Source: Calditrichota bacterium | GTDB lineage: Bacteria > Calditrichota > Calditrichia > Calditrichales > J004 | Reading direction: 5' to 3' | Assembly (NCBI GenBank): GCA_024277115.1 | Contig: JAJRVW010000076.1 | Span: 1 to 33,843 of the forward strand | DNA: 33,843 bases | Shown here: one piece after another, positions 25,212-33,726 of the stretch | Layout: every line of letters starts with the position of its first letter | Position numbering within the stretch: the first letter of the stretch is position 1 | Position numbers and translations under genes: made by a program | Notes under the pieces: model-generated | Told to the model about the DNA's origin: nothing | The model's database searches: none | What the model saw: the letters and a program-made list of their open reading frames with translations, nothing else

Positions 25212-25446
25212 TTTCATCTCCTAATCTATGAGAATTTTATCAAACACAATTTATGTTTTAATTTGTGAAGATGAAAGCCCACTAAATTTACTTTTTTCTT
25301 AGATTGCCTCGATGGTTAAAAACAGATGTTTTAAATGTAAGGCAAACAGTGTCTGCCAAGAGGCCAAACCGGAATAAAATTAAACATTTTTTATTTTTTT
25401 GTATTGATCGTATCTTTCGCACTTAAAAAATTACCAAAGGGAAAGA

Positions 25447-26715
25447 TTGAAAAACCGAACAGAATACCAGGAAAAACTACAAAAATTTATTCCTCAAACT
25501 TTTTATAATGATCTCGATGGTGAGCAGCAGAAATTTATAAAGTTGATTGCCAGCGTATATATTTTTACGTTTCAGGAGTTCCGGCAGGTTGTAGAGATTG
25601 CGCGCGATTTATCCATGTGGGATGAAGGTTCTCTTGCTGATTGGTGGAATAAGAATGTGCAAAAAGATGAGGAACGAAAGAACAAGAAAAAAGTCCTGCA
25701 ACAATTAAACGCGTACAGTAATCAACTAAAAAGCGCTGCAAAAAAATATCCCGAACAAGGTTTGGAACGCCCCAAAAAACGGGAAAAAGGCAAAATTGTT
25801 TTAAAGGAATCGGATAAAAATATTTTTGGTTGGTGCCCGGTTGCCTCGGAAAAAACAGTCTGCTGTAATTTAAAAACGATTGATGCCGTAGAGAATTGCA
25901 TTTTTGGTTGCAGTTATTGCACGATCCAAACCTTTTATAAAAGCGAGACGGTCTTTGACAATAACCTGGCTGAAAAACTGGCCAATCTAAAACTTGAAAA
26001 AGACCGAAAATACCACATCGGAACAGGGCAATCATCGGATTCTTTGGCCTGGGGAAACAAGCACGGCAATCTGGATGCATTGTGTAAATTCGCAGCAGAT
26101 AACCCAAATATCTTGCTCGAGTTTAAAACCAAATCAGATAATATCAGCTATTTTATAGAAAATGAAGTACCACCTAATATTGTGTGTAGCTGGTCGCTTA
26201 ATCCGCAAACCATTATAGATAATGAGGAGCATTTTACAGCCAGCTTGGAAAACCGGTTAAAGGCAGCGCGTACGATTGCGGACAAAGGCGTAAAGGTGGC
26301 ATTCCATTTTCATCCCATTGTGTATTACAGTGATTGGAAAACGGCATATCCAGCTATTGCCCAAAAAGTGCAGGCATTGTTCAAGCCTGATGAAGTGCTT
26401 TTTATTTCCTTTGGCTCGGTCACATTCATCAAACCCGTATTAAAAAAAATACGCAAACTGGGCTTCCCGACAAAAATAACACAAATGGAGCTGGTCACCG
26501 ATCCACACGGTAAAATGACCTATCCCGATTCAATTAAAATTGAAAAGTTTTCAACCATGTATAAGGCATTTTCAAATTGGCATAATAAGGTTTTCTTTTA
26601 TTTGTGTATGGAAAAAGCAGAGCTGTGGGAAAAGAGTTTTGGGTATGTTTATAACACAAATGAGGATTTTGAGAAGGCGATGTTGGCAGATGTTTTTAGC
26701 AAGATAAAACTTTAA
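25447..26715 (+). CDS. Spore photoproduct lyase family radical SAM protein
   Basis: A 422-residue radical SAM protein. The cluster motif is CIFGCSYC (Cys151, Cys155, Cys158), the CX3CX2C spacing of this family. Downstream segments agree with the SPL family: HIGTGQSSDSLAW, LLEFKTKSDNISYF, VCSWSLNPQTIIDNEEHFTASLENRLKAA and KVAFHFHPIVYYSDWKTAY. SPL repairs the spore-type thymine dimer in DNA, but the SPL branch in non-sporulating bacteria is not characterised, so the substrate here is open. Residues 1-135 are an extra charged helical region with no match I recognise. The start is TTG at 25447: there is no in-frame ATG between it and the stop at 25405, and an AAAGGGAAAG ribosome site precedes it. 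Confidence 0.85.
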   Translation: MKNRTEYQEKLQKFIPQTFYNDLDGEQQKFIKLIASVYIFTFQEFRQVVEIARDLSMWDEGSLADWWNKNVQKDEERKNKKKVLQQLNAYSNQLKSAAKKYPEQGLERPKKREKGKIVLKESDKNIFGWCPVASEKTVCCNLKTIDAVENCIFGCSYCTIQTFYKSETVFDNNLAEKLANLKLEKDRKYHIGTGQSSDSLAWGNKHGNLDALCKFAADNPNILLEFKTKSDNISYFIENEVPPNIVCSWSLNPQTIIDNEEHFTASLENRLKAARTIADKGVKVAFHFHPIVYYSDWKTAYPAIAQKVQALFKPDEVLFISFGSVTFIKPVLKKIRKLGFPTKITQMELVTDPHGKMTYPDSIKIEKFSTMYKAFSNWHNKVFFYLCMEKAELWEKSFGYVYNTNEDFEKAMLADVFSKIKL

Positions 26716-26764
26716 ATTGCAGGGCGTTAAATCTATTTTATGTAAGAGAAAATAAGGAGTTCAA

Positions 26765-26992
26765 ATGGACGACTTTATGAAATATGTTTCTGTCGACGTA
26801 AATATCCGTTTTGGAAAACCATGTATTAAAGATACAAGGATTGCAATAGCAGATATCTTAAGTTGGCTTGCTTCAGGTTTAGAAATTAAGGACATAATTG
26901 AAGATTTTCCTCAATTAAAGAAAAATGATATTCTTGCTGCGCTTGCGTATGCAGCTCACCGTGAAAACATAACAACGATTATCGCATCTTGA
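26765..26992 (+). CDS. DUF433 antitoxin
   Basis: A 75-residue protein of the DUF433 family: FGKPCIKDTRIAIADILSWLASGLEIKDIIEDFPQLKKNDILAALAYAAHREN. DUF433 proteins are helix-turn-helix-like and are usually found directly before DUF5615 PIN-like toxins, as here (one base lies between its stop and the next start). It should bind and neutralise that toxin and probably its own promoter. GGAG stands upstream of the ATG. Confidence 0.88.
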   Translation: MDDFMKYVSVDVNIRFGKPCIKDTRIAIADILSWLASGLEIKDIIEDFPQLKKNDILAALAYAAHRENITTIIAS

Positions 26993-26993
26993 T

Positions 26994-27329
26994 ATGAAGT
27001 TACTTCTCGATGCAAACCTCTCCTGGCGATTGATAAAGGAGTTGGCAGAAACCTTTCCAGATTGTAAGCATGTTGATAAAATTGGTCTATCTATTCCTGC
27101 AAAAGACATAGAAATTTGGAATTGGGCAAAAAAAGAAAAACATGCAATTATTACAAATGATGAAGATTTTCTGAAACTTGTAATTCAAAAAAATTACCCG
27201 CCAAAAATAATTTTACTAAGGACTGGAAATCAGTCTACAAAAAATATTAAAGAAATTCTTATCAAGAATAAGTTAAAAATACATAACTTGATTGAATCGC
27301 CACATGTGGGAATTTTGGAAATATATTAA
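26994..27329 (+). CDS. DUF5615 PIN-like toxin
   Basis: A 111-residue protein matching DUF5615, a PIN-like ribonuclease fold: KLLLDANLSWRL (Asp6), SIPAKDIEIWNWAKK (Asp38) and IITNDEDF (Asp56, Asp58), the expected acidic residues of the catalytic site. This is the toxin of a DUF433/DUF5615 type II toxin-antitoxin pair. The MFS transporter gene starts only 11 bp after its stop codon, so the transporter may be expressed with the pair. Confidence 0.88.
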   Translation: MKLLLDANLSWRLIKELAETFPDCKHVDKIGLSIPAKDIEIWNWAKKEKHAIITNDEDFLKLVIQKNYPPKIILLRTGNQSTKNIKEILIKNKLKIHNLIESPHVGILEIY

Positions 27330-27340
27330 TTTAAACCCAA

Positions 27341-28558
27341 ATGATTAAAGACAAGCAATATTATAAATTTTGCCTTTATGGATTTTTAAAAAACCTACGC
27401 TTCTTTGAACCCTTTTTTATCCTTTTCTTTCTAAGCAAAGATTTATCCTTTTTACAAATCGGCTCCCTTTATGCCATCCGTGAAATCGCTATAAATATTT
27501 TTGAAATTCCATCCGGTATTATCGCCGATGCCTTAGGACGACGGAAGACTTTGGCTTCATCATTTCTTGTTTATATCCTTGCCTTCATCATTTTTTACGC
27601 GGGCTCCCATTTTGCGCTGTTTATTTTGGCCATGTTGTTTTATGCGCTTGGCGATGCGGTCCGTTCAGGTATAAACAAAGCTATGATTGTTGATTATTTA
27701 AAACGTACGGGGCAGAAAAGCCAGAAAATAAATTATTATGGACATACACGTTCGTGGTCGCAATTTGGCAGCGCTTTGTCCAGTTTGGCCGGTGGGGCGC
27801 TCTATTTTTTTAATCAAAATCTTGATGTTATTTTTCTGTTTTCAATATTTCCGTATTTATTGGATTTCACAATCATCCTTTCTTATCCAAGCTATCTGGA
27901 TCAGGTTGCAACAAAAACAGGTACATTAAATGACCGATTAAAAACAATCAGCCTAAGTTTTGCCAAAGCGTTTAAACACCCAAAACTGCTCACAGCTTTG
28001 GTGAACAGCTCTATTTATTCGGGGTTCTATAAAAGTATCAAAGATTTTATCCAGCCCTTCTTAAAAACATTGGTCGTCCAATTACCCATTTTACTTTTTC
28101 TTAGTAACGAAGAGAAGACAGCCTTGTTTTTGGGGATAATTTATTTTGTAATTTTTTTGATTAATGCCTCGGTTTCCCGCAATGCATCCAAAATTGTTGA
28201 TTTGTTTAAATCGCCCGGCAGTTTTCTAAACAGAAGTTTAATTGTAGGCAGTATGTTAGGGATCGCCAGCGGGGTGATCATGGAATATTATATTTCTGCG
28301 TGGGCGATTTTAATTTTTATTATAATTTTATTTATTGAAAATATCCGCAAGCCAGCGGGGGTCTCAATAATTACAGATCAAAGTGAGGCATCTGTCCATT
28401 CCGGGATATTATCTGTTGCGTCGCAGTTGGCTTCACTTTTTTCAGCGTTGTTTGTGATGATTATTGGCTATTTTGCAGATTTATACGGTGTAGGTAGTGG
28501 CATATTTCTGGTAAGTATGTTGATGCTATTTTCCCTTCCTCTTTTCAGAATAAAATAA
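27341..28558 (+). CDS. Major facilitator superfamily transporter
   Basis: A 405-residue membrane protein with about 12 hydrophobic segments and the MFS signature between helices 2 and 3 (SGIIADALGRRKTL). An amphipathic first helix begins YYKFCLYGFLKNLRFF, and hydrophobic segments run on to the last residues (LVSMLMLFSLPLFRIK). The substrate is not recognisable; the composition fits drug or metabolite exporters. No ribosome site is visible before the ATG, and it follows the toxin gene by 11 bp, which suggests read-through from the toxin-antitoxin transcript. The stop codon lies inside the shared terminator at 28554. Confidence 0.88.
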   Translation: MIKDKQYYKFCLYGFLKNLRFFEPFFILFFLSKDLSFLQIGSLYAIREIAINIFEIPSGIIADALGRRKTLASSFLVYILAFIIFYAGSHFALFILAMLFYALGDAVRSGINKAMIVDYLKRTGQKSQKINYYGHTRSWSQFGSALSSLAGGALYFFNQNLDVIFLFSIFPYLLDFTIILSYPSYLDQVATKTGTLNDRLKTISLSFAKAFKHPKLLTALVNSSIYSGFYKSIKDFIQPFLKTLVVQLPILLFLSNEEKTALFLGIIYFVIFLINASVSRNASKIVDLFKSPGSFLNRSLIVGSMLGIASGVIMEYYISAWAILIFIIILFIENIRKPAGVSIITDQSEASVHSGILSVASQLASLFSALFVMIIGYFADLYGVGSGIFLVSMLMLFSLPLFRIK

Positions 28559-28583
28559 AGCGGGACAGAATCCCGCCTTTATT
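28554..28583. terminator. Bidirectional terminator between convergent genes
   Basis: AATAAAGCGGGA (28554-28565) pairs with TCCCGCCTTTATT (28571-28583) with a single bulged C around CAGAA. The A-run on one side and the T-run on the other let it end transcription from both directions. It includes the MFS stop codon and abuts the stop of the minus-strand gene. Confidence 0.8.
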
Positions 28584-29759
28584 TTACAGTTCCAAACCAA
28601 CCATAAAGCCCGGCCACGCCCGGATATAGTTGCCTTTTTCAAATTTGTCAATAAAAAGGTTTTGACTTAAATCTTCTTCGGGCAGCTTGGAATACCAAAG
28701 GTTAAGCGTAGGCCCGAAAACTAACTTTCCTTCTGCGCCAAGGTTACGCCGAAAAATAAGGTTAAACTTGGCGATGACCCCCAAGTCGCCATCTTCCCAT
28801 TTGTTATCCTGGAAATTATCATCAAGTAATTTATAAACAGTGGTACCAATATCCAATCCCCAGCCGGGGCCAAGATCAACTTTGCGGCCCATACCTGCGC
28901 CCAAACTGTGGAACCGCACATCGCCTTCAATTCTTCGTCCAACTGAAATAAGGTTGTACCACTCATCATTACCCGAACGGATACCGGCATTAATAAATTT
29001 ACTATCGTCGTACCAAATCTGGTAGCCGATCGGAACATCGCGAACATAGGTAAAAACCCCAACAGGGATGCCATTGTGGGTATCAGAAATGTTGACCAAA
29101 CCGATTTGCAGGCCCGAGTCGAAATAACGGGTAATATTTACCGTACCAATTTGCAGTCCACGAAATGCGCCATTTAAAATATTGAAGGTTGAGCCCACTT
29201 GCAGCCCTCTAAAATCGCCATTGGAGATATTAAAAACCTGGGAAAACTGCGCCCCTTTAAACGTCCCGTTTTGGATATTAAAAACCCCGCCAAACTGTGC
29301 GCCCTTAAAATCACCATTCTGGATATTAAACACGCCGCTAAACTGGGCCCCTTTAAACCGGCCGTTTTGTACGCTAAAAACGCCATTGGCCTGTGCGCCT
29401 AAAATATCTCCATTAACGATGGTAAAAATACCCGCGCCCTGAAAACCTCGCACATTTCCGTTTACCAAATTAAAAACACCGCTGGCCTGGAAGCCCTGTA
29501 CTCCTTCGGAATAGATACTGAAAATTCCGGCCAAATCCATCCCGCGTAACCGGGCGGCGCGCATCCCGACCAAGCTAAGCGCAAAGCCTGTATTATAGAT
29601 TTTTTTGTATCCGGCTTCCTCGGCCCACATATCCCCGGTACTAATGCCCGGCCAAAGGGAAGGGTTAACAGGTACTTTAACGTAATCATCGTCATTGTTC
29701 CAACTTTGTGCAAAAAGTGTGGAAGAGAGTAGTAGAAGGATGAGTAGAAATTTTGTCAT
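28584..29759 (-). CDS. LA_2272-like surface protein with 16-residue repeats
   Basis: A 391-residue exported protein with a signal peptide (MTKFLLILLLLSSTLFAQS). Residues about 78-205 contain eight consecutive 16-residue repeats with consensus GVFNxxNGxFxGAQ, for example SGVFNIQNGDFKGAQF and GGVFNIQNGTFKGAQF. The last two units drift to FRGLQ. The pattern resembles the LA_2272 surface-repeat group and would form a regular beta solenoid. The C-terminal ~170 residues are rich in alternating aromatic strands and end in LEL, consistent with an outer-membrane beta-barrel. GGAG lies upstream of the ATG. It is transcribed alone, towards the MFS gene. Confidence 0.8.
   Translation of the reverse strand: MTKFLLILLLLSSTLFAQSWNNDDDYVKVPVNPSLWPGISTGDMWAEEAGYKKIYNTGFALSLVGMRAARLRGMDLAGIFSIYSEGVQGFQASGVFNLVNGNVRGFQGAGIFTIVNGDILGAQANGVFSVQNGRFKGAQFSGVFNIQNGDFKGAQFGGVFNIQNGTFKGAQFSQVFNISNGDFRGLQVGSTFNILNGAFRGLQIGTVNITRYFDSGLQIGLVNISDTHNGIPVGVFTYVRDVPIGYQIWYDDSKFINAGIRSGNDEWYNLISVGRRIEGDVRFHSLGAGMGRKVDLGPGWGLDIGTTVYKLLDDNFQDNKWEDGDLGVIAKFNLIFRRNLGAEGKLVFGPTLNLWYSKLPEEDLSQNLFIDKFEKGNYIRAWPGFMVGLEL
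29170..29555 (-). repeat. 48-bp tandem repeat tract inside the surface protein gene
   Basis: The eight 16-residue protein repeats are encoded by diverged 48-bp units. The units nearest 29250-29390 (for example ...GGTGATTTTAAGGGCGCACA...) are more alike than the outer ones. Because the period is a multiple of three, open frames also appear on the opposite strand here; these are shadows. Confidence 0.65.
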
Positions 29760-29938
29760 GGAAACTCCTTAGAAAGAATAGGTTTGCTCCAACACATTAC
29801 GGGAGAAAAATTGAATATGTTTCTACAAAATTAGTTATTTTGAGTTTTTTACCCAGAAAAAACTACCCGGGTGTAAGAACTAATTTACCTAAGCCCGTTC
29901 ACATATAACTAATTCTTTATATTGATATGGAGAAGAAG

Positions 29939-30508
29939 ATGATTAAAAATATTGCTGTTTTTTGCGGTTCTAATACGGGAAAAAATCCGGCTTATAAAGA
30001 AAAAGCGGAGGCACTTGGAACCTATCTGGCAAAAAATAAGATCGGCCTTGTTTTTGGCGGAGGCAAAGTGGGATTGATGGGCATAATCGCCGATGCGGTC
30101 CTAAAAAATAATGGTCGGGCAGTAGGTGTTATGCCAGACCATCTTTTTCAAAGGGAAGTGGGGCACAAAGGATTAACCGAATTCAAAATTGTAAAATCCA
30201 TGCATGAACGGAAAGCTTTAATCGAGCAGGAATCCGATGCATTTATTGCCATGCCGGGTGGGATGGGTACCTTGGATGAAATCGCCGAGATATTTACGTG
30301 GTCGCAACTAAACCTGCATAGAAAACCGTTTGGATTTTATAATGTCGATGGATATTTTGATAAATTGCTTGGCTTTTTTAAACACATGGTGAATGAAAGA
30401 TTTTTACATCAACAGCATTTTGATCGAATGTGTATTGCCGATGAACCACAAGGCCTGATAGAAAAATTAAAAATATTCGATCACGGTTCTGTAGATAAGT
30501 GGTTGTAA
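29939..30508 (+). CDS. LOG-family Rossmann-fold protein (nucleotide phosphoribohydrolase-like)
   Basis: A 189-residue protein matching the LOG family: IAVFCGSNTGKNPAY, LVFGGGKVGLMGIIADAVL, MHERKALIEQESDAFIAMPGGMGTLDEIAE. PGGMGTLDE is the family's PGGxGT motif and, with the Arg of MHERK, forms the active site that splits cytokinin riboside monophosphates and other nucleoside 5'-monophosphates. In bacteria the family often has a role in nucleotide turnover. The start at 29939 is chosen because GGAGAAG lies directly upstream; an in-frame ATG at 29927 would use up that site. No partner gene is adjacent. Confidence 0.9.
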   Translation: MIKNIAVFCGSNTGKNPAYKEKAEALGTYLAKNKIGLVFGGGKVGLMGIIADAVLKNNGRAVGVMPDHLFQREVGHKGLTEFKIVKSMHERKALIEQESDAFIAMPGGMGTLDEIAEIFTWSQLNLHRKPFGFYNVDGYFDKLLGFFKHMVNERFLHQQHFDRMCIADEPQGLIEKLKIFDHGSVDKWL

Positions 30509-30657
30509 ATACTAAATCATACAAGTTGGCCTAACCCGCTTACAGTTCACTAAACGAATGAAGCTGTTTAGTCGCTTGAGATTTACTTATTGATACTATT
30601 ATTTATCTTTGTGTGATCCAACCGGTTTTTTGTTTTAAATATTACAAAGGAGGCAGC

Positions 30658-33099
30658 ATGAAGCGTTTTTATACATTTACTGTTCTTTTATTTTCGATTT
30701 TAATAAGTTTTTCCTTCGCGCAGAAGCAGCTTAAGTGGGAGCCTCTGATTACTGATACCTATGCGCTTGCCTTTGCCTTAAACCCACTTGATGAAAACAT
30801 TATATACACTACAAAAAATGGTTTCTTCCGTGTAAGCCACGATGGAGGAATCACCTGGGATAAGCGTGGAAGCGTTCCCAATCAGGAAATCCGAAATATT
30901 ACAATTTGTCCAGCAGATACAGCAATTATACTGATGTATGCAAACGGCAGTTTGTTAAGGAGTACCAACAGTGGGCTTGATTTTAATGAAGTTCTTTCCA
31001 GGGTTTCGATGGATGGTGAAACTATTGAGTTTCATCCGACATATCCGGACTCTGCTTTTTATGTAGATTTCCGGGATGGAAATTTATGGGTGAGCGGTGA
31101 CCGTGGCGCCACCTGGAATTTTCGTTCAAATGTATCTTTAAGTTTTGTTTGTTCGTTTTCCATTAACCCAAACAATCCCAAAATGATGATCGCTGGTGCA
31201 GGGAATACGCGCATTAATCGTTCTGTTGATGGGGGCTTTACCTGGGAAATGGTTAAAGAAGGCAATGATTATTTCTCGGAAGTACCCAAAATAAAATGGG
31301 ACCCAACGAAGGAAAACAGGGCTTTTGGATCCACCTATCTGGATGAAACCTATTCTGTATTCCGCTCGGAGGATGGGGCGGCTACCTGGTCAAAACCGGG
31401 GATATTTGGTATCCAAATGTGGGGACTGGATATTACGCCTACAGGTAAGATTTATCTCGGTTCTTTTACGCGAACAGATCAGAGCCGCATATATAAAAGC
31501 TATGATTCCGGTGATAGTTGGCAAGAAATTGGCGACATCCCGGGAACGGCTGTTTGGATGATTAAAAGCGCCAGTGATTCTACCGTTACTGCACTTAGTT
31601 TACAAGGTGTTTTTGGCATCGGGGGCATTTATAAGCTTAAAATACCTCAGTTAGGCACACTTTCAGGTGTGATTACAGATTCAGTTTCAGGCCAGAATGT
31701 TGAGTTTGCATCAATAACTGTAAATGAAACGGGTGATGTTGTGTATATAGGAAACACATATGGCTCATATAAAATGGTATTATTGCCAGGTATATATTCG
31801 ATTACAGTTAGTGCTTCTGGAATTGAGAAAACAGTTCACAATGTTGAAATAATGGCTGGGGTTGAATCTAACCTTGCCATAGAAATCCCTCTTAATATCA
31901 GGGAATTAACCCTTAGTGGAACGATTAAAGATGTAAATGGTTTTCAGGTTCCAAGTCAGATTAGTTTAGAATATCAAAAGCCTACCACAGAGCGGATAAG
32001 AAAAACAACTCTTTCGGATCAAAACGGTTTTTTTGAAATTGATTCGTTAACCTCAATAAATGAGTATTCAAAATTAACAATCGAACCACTCGTTCTCCCA
32101 TATTTCAGGATGGAGACTGATTCATTTGAAGTTTCGACCGGACAGGAATATTTTCTCGATTTTGCCGATCTGTTTTTAGCCGATGGCGGTGGGGATCCTG
32201 CCATGCGGGAGAGATATGAATTTGCCTTGGAAAAATTAGGGCTTACTTGGGTCTATTCGGATGCTTCAAGTGACAATCAAGATATTAGCGCAGAAATAAT
32301 CAATAAAACAAAAAAGGTATCTCTTATTTGGTTTGGCCGGCACGATTCCACAACGATAATGCCATCTACTTTAGACAGCTTGGATAAAATAGTAAATGCC
32401 GGCAATAACATTATCATGAGTGGGCAGGATATGTTAGAAAATAATAACCAGTCTAAATTATTTCAGAATATGCAAATTGGTTTTGAAAGTAATTATACTA
32501 TTGCAGGTTTTGCTGATCTATTGTTTGGAATAGATGGAAATCCCATTGGGCAGGATTTGTCGTTGGTTATCCGAGCTTCAAATCAGCCTTCCACGGATAT
32601 CTTGTCATTTTCAAAAGAAAATGCCTCGGCTGCCTTTTATTATGGCAATACATTGGCAGATACAAATAAGGTGGCCGGAGCGATTGTAAATAATACAGGA
32701 AATGGAGGAAAAGCTGTCGTTCTTGGATTTGACCTCGATCTGCAAAACTCTACAATTACCAGTGAGGTCATTCATCGTAGCCTGGATTGGTTTGAGGGTA
32801 TAAGCGGCGTTGATGAAGCCCTTGCAATTATTCCACGACGAAGCGAGCTTTATCAGAATTATCCAAACCCCTTTAACCCTGTTACACAAATTGGTTATCG
32901 GTTAGCTACCAATGGCAAAGTTTCTCTTAAAATATTTGATATGCTGGGACGGGAAGTTGAAACCTTAATAAATAGGAAACAAACGCCAGGGAAATATACT
33001 GTTTTCTTTGAGGCGGCCAACCTGGCAAGCGGGGTTTATTTTTATAAATTAAAAACCAACAATTATGAACAAACCCGAAAAATGTTACTTTTACGATAA
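30658..33099 (+). CDS. T9SS-exported beta-propeller protein with carboxypeptidase-regulatory-like domains
   Basis: An 813-residue exported protein. Residues 1-20 are a signal peptide ending SFAQ. Residues about 22-330 repeat SxDGGxTW-type motifs (RVSHDGGITWDKRG, NRSVDGGFTWEM), as in sortilin/BNR beta-propellers. Residues about 335-410 and 415-500 are two carboxypeptidase-regulatory/CnaB-like beta sandwiches (SGVITDSVSGQNVEFASITV; SGTIKDVNGFQVPSQISL). Residues about 510-715 are an alpha/beta module (SLIWFGRHDS, AGNNIIMSGQDM, GKAVVLGFDLDL) like that of the M23-like protein. Residues 729-813 form a Por sorting domain with YQNYPNPFNP and a final RKMLLLR. The start at 30658 has AAAGGAGG upstream; an in-frame ATG at 30613 precedes no such site. 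A paralogue follows directly. Confidence 0.85.
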   Translation: MKRFYTFTVLLFSILISFSFAQKQLKWEPLITDTYALAFALNPLDENIIYTTKNGFFRVSHDGGITWDKRGSVPNQEIRNITICPADTAIILMYANGSLLRSTNSGLDFNEVLSRVSMDGETIEFHPTYPDSAFYVDFRDGNLWVSGDRGATWNFRSNVSLSFVCSFSINPNNPKMMIAGAGNTRINRSVDGGFTWEMVKEGNDYFSEVPKIKWDPTKENRAFGSTYLDETYSVFRSEDGAATWSKPGIFGIQMWGLDITPTGKIYLGSFTRTDQSRIYKSYDSGDSWQEIGDIPGTAVWMIKSASDSTVTALSLQGVFGIGGIYKLKIPQLGTLSGVITDSVSGQNVEFASITVNETGDVVYIGNTYGSYKMVLLPGIYSITVSASGIEKTVHNVEIMAGVESNLAIEIPLNIRELTLSGTIKDVNGFQVPSQISLEYQKPTTERIRKTTLSDQNGFFEIDSLTSINEYSKLTIEPLVLPYFRMETDSFEVSTGQEYFLDFADLFLADGGGDPAMRERYEFALEKLGLTWVYSDASSDNQDISAEIINKTKKVSLIWFGRHDSTTIMPSTLDSLDKIVNAGNNIIMSGQDMLENNNQSKLFQNMQIGFESNYTIAGFADLLFGIDGNPIGQDLSLVIRASNQPSTDILSFSKENASAAFYYGNTLADTNKVAGAIVNNTGNGGKAVVLGFDLDLQNSTITSEVIHRSLDWFEGISGVDEALAIIPRRSELYQNYPNPFNPVTQIGYRLATNGKVSLKIFDMLGREVETLINRKQTPGKYTVFFEAANLASGVYFYKLKTNNYEQTRKMLLLR

Positions 33100-33162
33100 T
33101 TACATCTTAGGCAAATTAATTATAATTACCAAAGAGCTAATAAATAAATGATTGGGGCAATC

Positions 33163-33726
33163 ATGAAGAAGTTTCTACTGCTTTTTAATTTAGTATTTAC
33201 GGTTTCTTATGCACAGGTAAGCTTAGAATGGGAAAATATATTGGCTGGTAGGGTAGCAGTAGCTTTTGACCTAAGTCCGAGAAGCGACCAAATAATTTAT
33301 ACCGTTCACGATAATAATTTTGTAGTTAGTTATAATGCTGGGAAAAATTGGGAAAAACGTGGTAGCCTACCAGATTTAACCCATGCAATAGTTGTTTCAG
33401 AAAAAGATACTTCAATTATATTGGTTCATGCTGGAACCTCTATTTTTAAAAGCCAAAATGGTGGCTATTTATGGGATGAAGTTTTACAGAATGTAAGTAT
33501 GAATGGAGTTACTTTGGTTGAACATCCAACAAATTTGGACTCTGTTTTTTTTGTTGACTTTGTTAGTGGTGACCTCTACGTGAGTCCAGACTTTGGTAGC
33601 TCCTGGGTAATACGTACTCAAATTGCATTAACAAGTATTTGTACTTTTTCTATTAATCCCAAAAAACCAAAAATCATGCTTGCAGCTGCAGCTTTAACAG
33701 AGATTGGTCTTGCCCACAAAAAGTAG
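33163..33726 (+). pseudogene. Paralogue of the upstream beta-propeller protein, truncated by an IS element
   Basis: 187 residues remain. The signal peptide (MKKFLLLFNLVFTVSYAQ) is followed by a sequence that follows the first 180 residues of the upstream protein step by step: NNFVVSYNAGKNWEKRGSLPD against NGFFRVSHDGGITWDKRGSVPN, and ICTFSINPKKPKIMLAAAAL against VCSFSINPNNPKMMIAGAGN. The last residues (GLAHKK) are encoded by the end of an IS3-type element, and the rest of the propeller, the beta sandwiches and the sorting domain are missing. A GGGG ribosome site supports the ATG at 33163 over the one at 33148. Tandem duplication followed by insertion is the simplest reading. Confidence 0.8.

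Noticed and set aside
29182-29442. Plus-strand open frames rich in Pro/Leu/Lys within the surface protein gene
   Set aside because: They arise from the 48-bp period on the strand opposite the real repeat-encoding frame and have no start signal.
29170-29500. CRISPR-like array of regular repeats
   Set aside because: The 48-bp units are contiguous and coding, without spacers, and are in frame with a signal-peptide-bearing protein.
29927-29938. Upstream ATG of the LOG-family gene
   Set aside because: It has no ribosome site, and the bases after it (GGAGAAG) form the ribosome site of the ATG at 29939, where family similarity begins.
30549-30572. ACTAAAC ... GTTTAGT inverted repeat after the LOG-family gene
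   Set aside because: Only seven base pairs with a ten-base loop and no T-run; expected by chance in AT-rich DNA.
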